Part shown: one piece after another, positions 16,986 through 19,084 of the stretch
How the letters are laid out: each line of letters begins with the position of its first letter
Position numbering within the stretch: the first letter of the stretch is position 1
From: Chalciporus piperatus
Taxonomy: Eukaryota > Basidiomycota > Agaricomycetes > Boletales > Boletaceae
Assembly (NCBI GenBank): GCA_038093975.1
Contig: JBBPTG010000370.1
Coordinates: 1-19,084 of the forward strand
DNA length: 19,084 nucleotides
Direction: 5' to 3'
Made by a program: the position numbers and the translations under genes
Notes under the pieces: model-generated
Told to the model about the DNA's origin: nothing
What the model saw: only the letters and a program-made list of their open reading frames with translations
Databases searched by the model: none

Positions 16986-18238
16986 GTTGTACGATACGAA
17001 ACGGTGCGGTGTATGCTCGCCCTTTCTACACTAGAGGACTGGTACATCACCGGCCTCGACGTACAATCTGCCTATCTATACAGCAAACTGGAAGAGGAAC
17101 TCTACATGGAGTTTCCTGAGGGTTTTACGCCACCCGATAAAAAAGGCAAAGTCCTAAGACTACTACGTGCAATATACGGCCTCAAACAAGCAGGATTATC
17201 CTGGTGGCGCACGTTAGACAAGTCCATGGCTGAACTTGGCTTCACAAGGCTCAAGACTGACGCCGGCCTGTTCATATACCGCAATGGAAATGATATCGTC
17301 ATTGCGATTGTCTACATTGATGACGCCCTCTTCTGTGGACCTAACAAAACTGTCGTAGACAAGCTAAAGGCCACATTCATGAAGACATGGGAATGTCAAG
17401 ACCTCGGGGAACCTAAAGAGTTCCTTGGGATGAAACTTCGTCGAGAAGGCAAAAAGCTGCACATTGATCAATGCAAATACCTCGACAAGGTGCTTGAACG
17501 CTTCGGCATGACGAATGCTAAAGCCGCACCCACTCCACTTCCTCAGGGTTATTACCCAGAGAAGAACGTTGCCCCCGTTAACTTCGAATTGCGGACGCGC
17601 TTTCAAACGGTGATTGGCTCGTTGTTATACCTGATGTTAGGTACACGCCCAGACATTGCCTACGCGATTACCCAACTTGCAAGGCAGTCTGCCAATCCTA
17701 CTAAGGAGCACTTGGATAGGGCCATGTACGTATGTCAATACCTTGTTGGTACTCGTCAATACTCCCTTACCTTTAATGGTGCATCTGGCAAAGGCATTTT
17801 TGCCTGTACCGACTCTGATTGGGGCCAAGACCCCATCACAAGACACTCGCAGACAGGGTTTTTCCTGAAACTCGCGGACGGTGCTTTCCTTTGGAATTCA
17901 CACTTGCAGAGCTCTACCACCCTCAACTCTACAGAAGCTGAGTACATGGCATTGAGCGATTGCACAAGACAAGTATCCTGGATACACCACATGTTCTCTG
18001 AACTAGGTTATAAGCTGAAAGCTATACCGGTCTGTGGTGATTCATGGGTGAAAATCCCGTTACCGAGAAGCGTAATAAACATATTCCACTACGGTACTTC
18101 TTAATGAAGTGGAAAGAAGTAGAACTCTTCTACATCCCTGGAACTGACAATCCAGCGGATATGTTGACAAAGAACCTCGGACATGTCAAGTTCAAGAAGT
18201 TCCGCTCCGAACTCGGTCTGGTATTCTATACCAGTTGA
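16986..18238 (+). pseudogene. Copia Gag-Pol, part 3: reverse transcriptase and RNase H, frameshifted near the end
   Basis: The frame resumes as VVRYETVRCMLAL. Reverse transcriptase shows GLDVQSAYLY (catalytic Asp), IYGLKQAGLSWW, YIDD (17313-17324), EFLGMKLRREGK and VIGSLLYLMLGTRPDIAY. RNase H has CTDSDWGQD and STEAEYMALSD. After IPVCGD the normal Asn-Gln-Gly stretch is missing, and the text continues in another frame from about 18042 as FMGENPVTEKRNKHI to FYIPGTDNPADMLTKNLGH, ending at 18236-18238. A deletion of about 13-14 nt at ~18040 explains this. Unshifted, the frame stops at 18104. After removing insertions B, E and C the frame from 12285 to 18104 is 1585 codons including the stop, a normal Copia length. 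Confidence 0.9.
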
Positions 18239-18300
18239 TCTCGCCGATACCTATCGTGCGGAAGTCCTCATTTATGCTTATGTGTCTCCGTACACTTAGC

Positions 18301-18309
18301 AAGGGGGAG
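18301..18309 (+). other. Copia polypurine tract
   Basis: AAGGGGGAG lies immediately upstream of the 3' LTR, the expected plus-strand primer position. Confidence 0.8.
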
Positions 18310-18493
18310 TGTTGAACGTAGCATACATTCTTAGTATAGAAGGTATTTACCACGCTTGTTCTATATCACATTTGGACTCAGTCGATCTGAGTTCTAATAC
18401 AACGTGACTTGTAACCACAATGTTCAACGTTATCCAACAACCTCAACACTAGGTAAGCACCAGAAGTAGTTCCTCATTGGAACCCTCTCAACA
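18310..18493 (+). repeat. Copia 3' LTR (184 bp)
   Basis: It pairs with 11355-11538 at the same length with six substitutions. Four are CpG>TpG or CpG>CpA in this copy (GCG>GCA, TTCGG>TTTGG, AACG>AATG, TTCGAC>TTCAAC). TSD ACATT follows at 18494-18498. Confidence 0.95.
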
Positions 18494-18662
18494 ACATTTT
18501 CGGGAGGAGGTGCTGCACTTCTGCAATCAAACCACCGAACCTGTCTTGCCAGATGTTCAACGTCCTGTGAATGCTGTCATTGAGGCTGAACGCATGATGG
18601 TTGCAATGGTCTCAGTCTTCAGCTGTCCAGGCAAGCTGTTTTCCATGAATGGCCAGTCAGGC
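18494..18662 (+). pseudogene. Continuation of the gene begun at 11261, cut again by LTR-1 copy D
   Basis: In the frame set by the 5' part, the text reads FREEVLHFCNQTTEP, VNAVIEAERMMVAMVSVF and CPGKLFSMNGQSG up to 18662, with no stop. It then enters LTR-1 copy D. Together with 11261-11354 this gives about 87 codons of continuous frame, so both insertions hit one real gene. The product is not recognised and the rest lies beyond the window. A frame opening at 18477 inside the Copia LTR is an artefact. Confidence 0.5.
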
Positions 18663-19084
18663 TGTTATAGTATTTAAAAACTTTTCAAACCTTTGCCTAC
18701 AACGGTGTTCGAACTCTGGACTTTGTCTACAACTTAGGGGTCAAGCTGGATTCATCTTTATCCGCTCCGGTAGTCCCTGTAGCATTACGTAATCTATTGC
18801 ATAATCAGGTCACGTGATAAAGGTCCAGACTCAGATGAGTCAGCAATGATGTCATAGCCTAGACCCTAGTCCATGCCTGGTACCTTTTCTTATCATCATT
18901 CTATTTACCCTATTTATCTTTCCCTTTGTGTTTTCCTTATTTGGCTGTTGGTCTGTGCGCACTTCTCAATAGTATATAAGTAGCCCTGTACTTATCATAG
19001 ACCCCAGTCTAATCCATTTGTTGCTTCACCGCAATTAAGTTTTAGTACTCAGCTTGTCCTTCGCAAGGTCTAGTGTGACCTAAG
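18663..19084 (+). mobile_element. Solo or partial LTR, family LTR-1 copy D (cut by window end)
   Basis: It is the reverse complement of copies A-C: it starts TGTTATAGTATTTAAA and runs to base 19084, about 30 bp short of the expected end. The preceding five bases, CAGGC (18658-18662), should recur just beyond the element if it is a simple solo LTR. TATATAAG is at 18973-18980. Whether an internal region follows cannot be seen. Confidence 0.85.
18785..18854 (+). promoter_or_regulatory. bZIP/bHLH site cluster in LTR-1 copy D
   Basis: TTACGTAA (18785-18792), CACGTG (18811-18816), TGAGTCA (18836-18842) and TGATGTCA (18847-18854) precede TATATAAG (18973-18980) by about 120 bp. This is the order expected for U3 enhancer elements read on this strand. 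Confidence 0.5.

Larger units (their letters stand above)
11355..18493 (+). mobile_element. Ty1/Copia LTR retrotransposon, full length with three nested solo LTRs (TSD ACATT)
   Basis: Paired 184-bp LTRs (11355-11538, 18310-18493), both TGTTGA...TCAACA, bound the element. The perfect 5-bp duplication ACATT flanks it (11350-11354, 18494-18498). Inside are a primer site, gag-pol with protease-integrase-RT-RNase H order (Copia type), and a polypurine tract. Three foreign solo LTRs (B, E, C), each with its own perfect 5-bp TSD, add 1523 bp; without them the element is 5616 bp. The LTRs differ at 6 of 184 positions, four of them CpG transitions with the 3' LTR carrying the decayed form. It inserted into an unrecognised gene starting at 11261. 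Confidence 0.95.

Noticed and set aside
18477..18493. Start codon at 18477 for a small gene
   Set aside because: The ATG lies in the Copia 3' LTR; the frame belongs to the gene begun at 11261.

Overview
The window looks like a transposon graveyard in a filamentous fungus, most likely a basidiomycete (Agaricomycetes-like). The reasons are the mix of element types (PIF/Harbinger with a Myb/SANT-like partner, Ty3/Gypsy, Ty1/Copia, solo LTRs) and very short GT-AG introns (45-77 bp where they can be placed). No rRNA, tRNA gene or CRISPR array is visible. Almost every coding region is broken, truncated or interrupted, and no undoubtedly functional host gene can be named.

Left part (1-3890). Positions 1-~2025 hold the 3' two thirds of a PIF/Harbinger element: a decayed DDE transposase on + and a convergent, spliced Myb/SANT-like gene on - with one nonsense codon. 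A scrap of Copia reverse transcriptase follows (~2080-2170). Then comes an unrecognised decayed spliced gene (~2217-3276) split by a solo LTR (copy A of family 'LTR-1', TSD ACAAC). The stretch 3277-3890 holds one weak ORF.

Middle (3890-11354). A Ty3/Gypsy element has an intact gag (CCHC knuckle) and a degraded pol (protease DSG>DSS, a stop before RNase H, a frameshift before the integrase core). It stops abruptly inside integrase at ~8805, where a Copia polyprotein fragment begins in a different frame (to ~9575). Next are three unrecognised genes: a cysteine-rich one on + (~9546-10182), a probable three-exon one on - (11046-10293), and the start of one on + at 11261.

Right part (11355-19084). 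A full Ty1/Copia element (11355-18493, 184-bp LTRs, TSD ACATT, half-tRNA-iMet-type primer site, polypurine tract) sits inside the 11261 gene, whose frame resumes at 18499. The Copia element has itself been hit three times by other LTR elements, each now a solo LTR with a perfect 5-bp TSD: LTR-1 copy B in the leader (CAGAT), a 603-bp LTR 'E' in pol (CTCAC), and LTR-1 copy C in reverse transcriptase (GTTGT). Removing each insertion with one TSD copy in thought restores one reading frame of 1584 codons plus stop, which shows that the apparent separate genes are one polyprotein. Its integrase has lost a catalytic Asp and its RNase H carries a small deletion with frameshift. LTR-1 copy D, in opposite orientation and cut by the window end, interrupts the same outer gene further on.

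The most interesting signals are regulatory. LTR E carries eight TGACTCA (Gcn4/AP-1-type) sites, five of them at exact 10-bp spacing. LTR-1 packs TTACGTAA, CACGTG, TGA(G/C)TCA and TGACGTCA-type sites into about 70 bp upstream of its likely TATA box. Many inactivating changes look like CpG>TpG/CpA transitions, consistent with cytosine-methylation decay.
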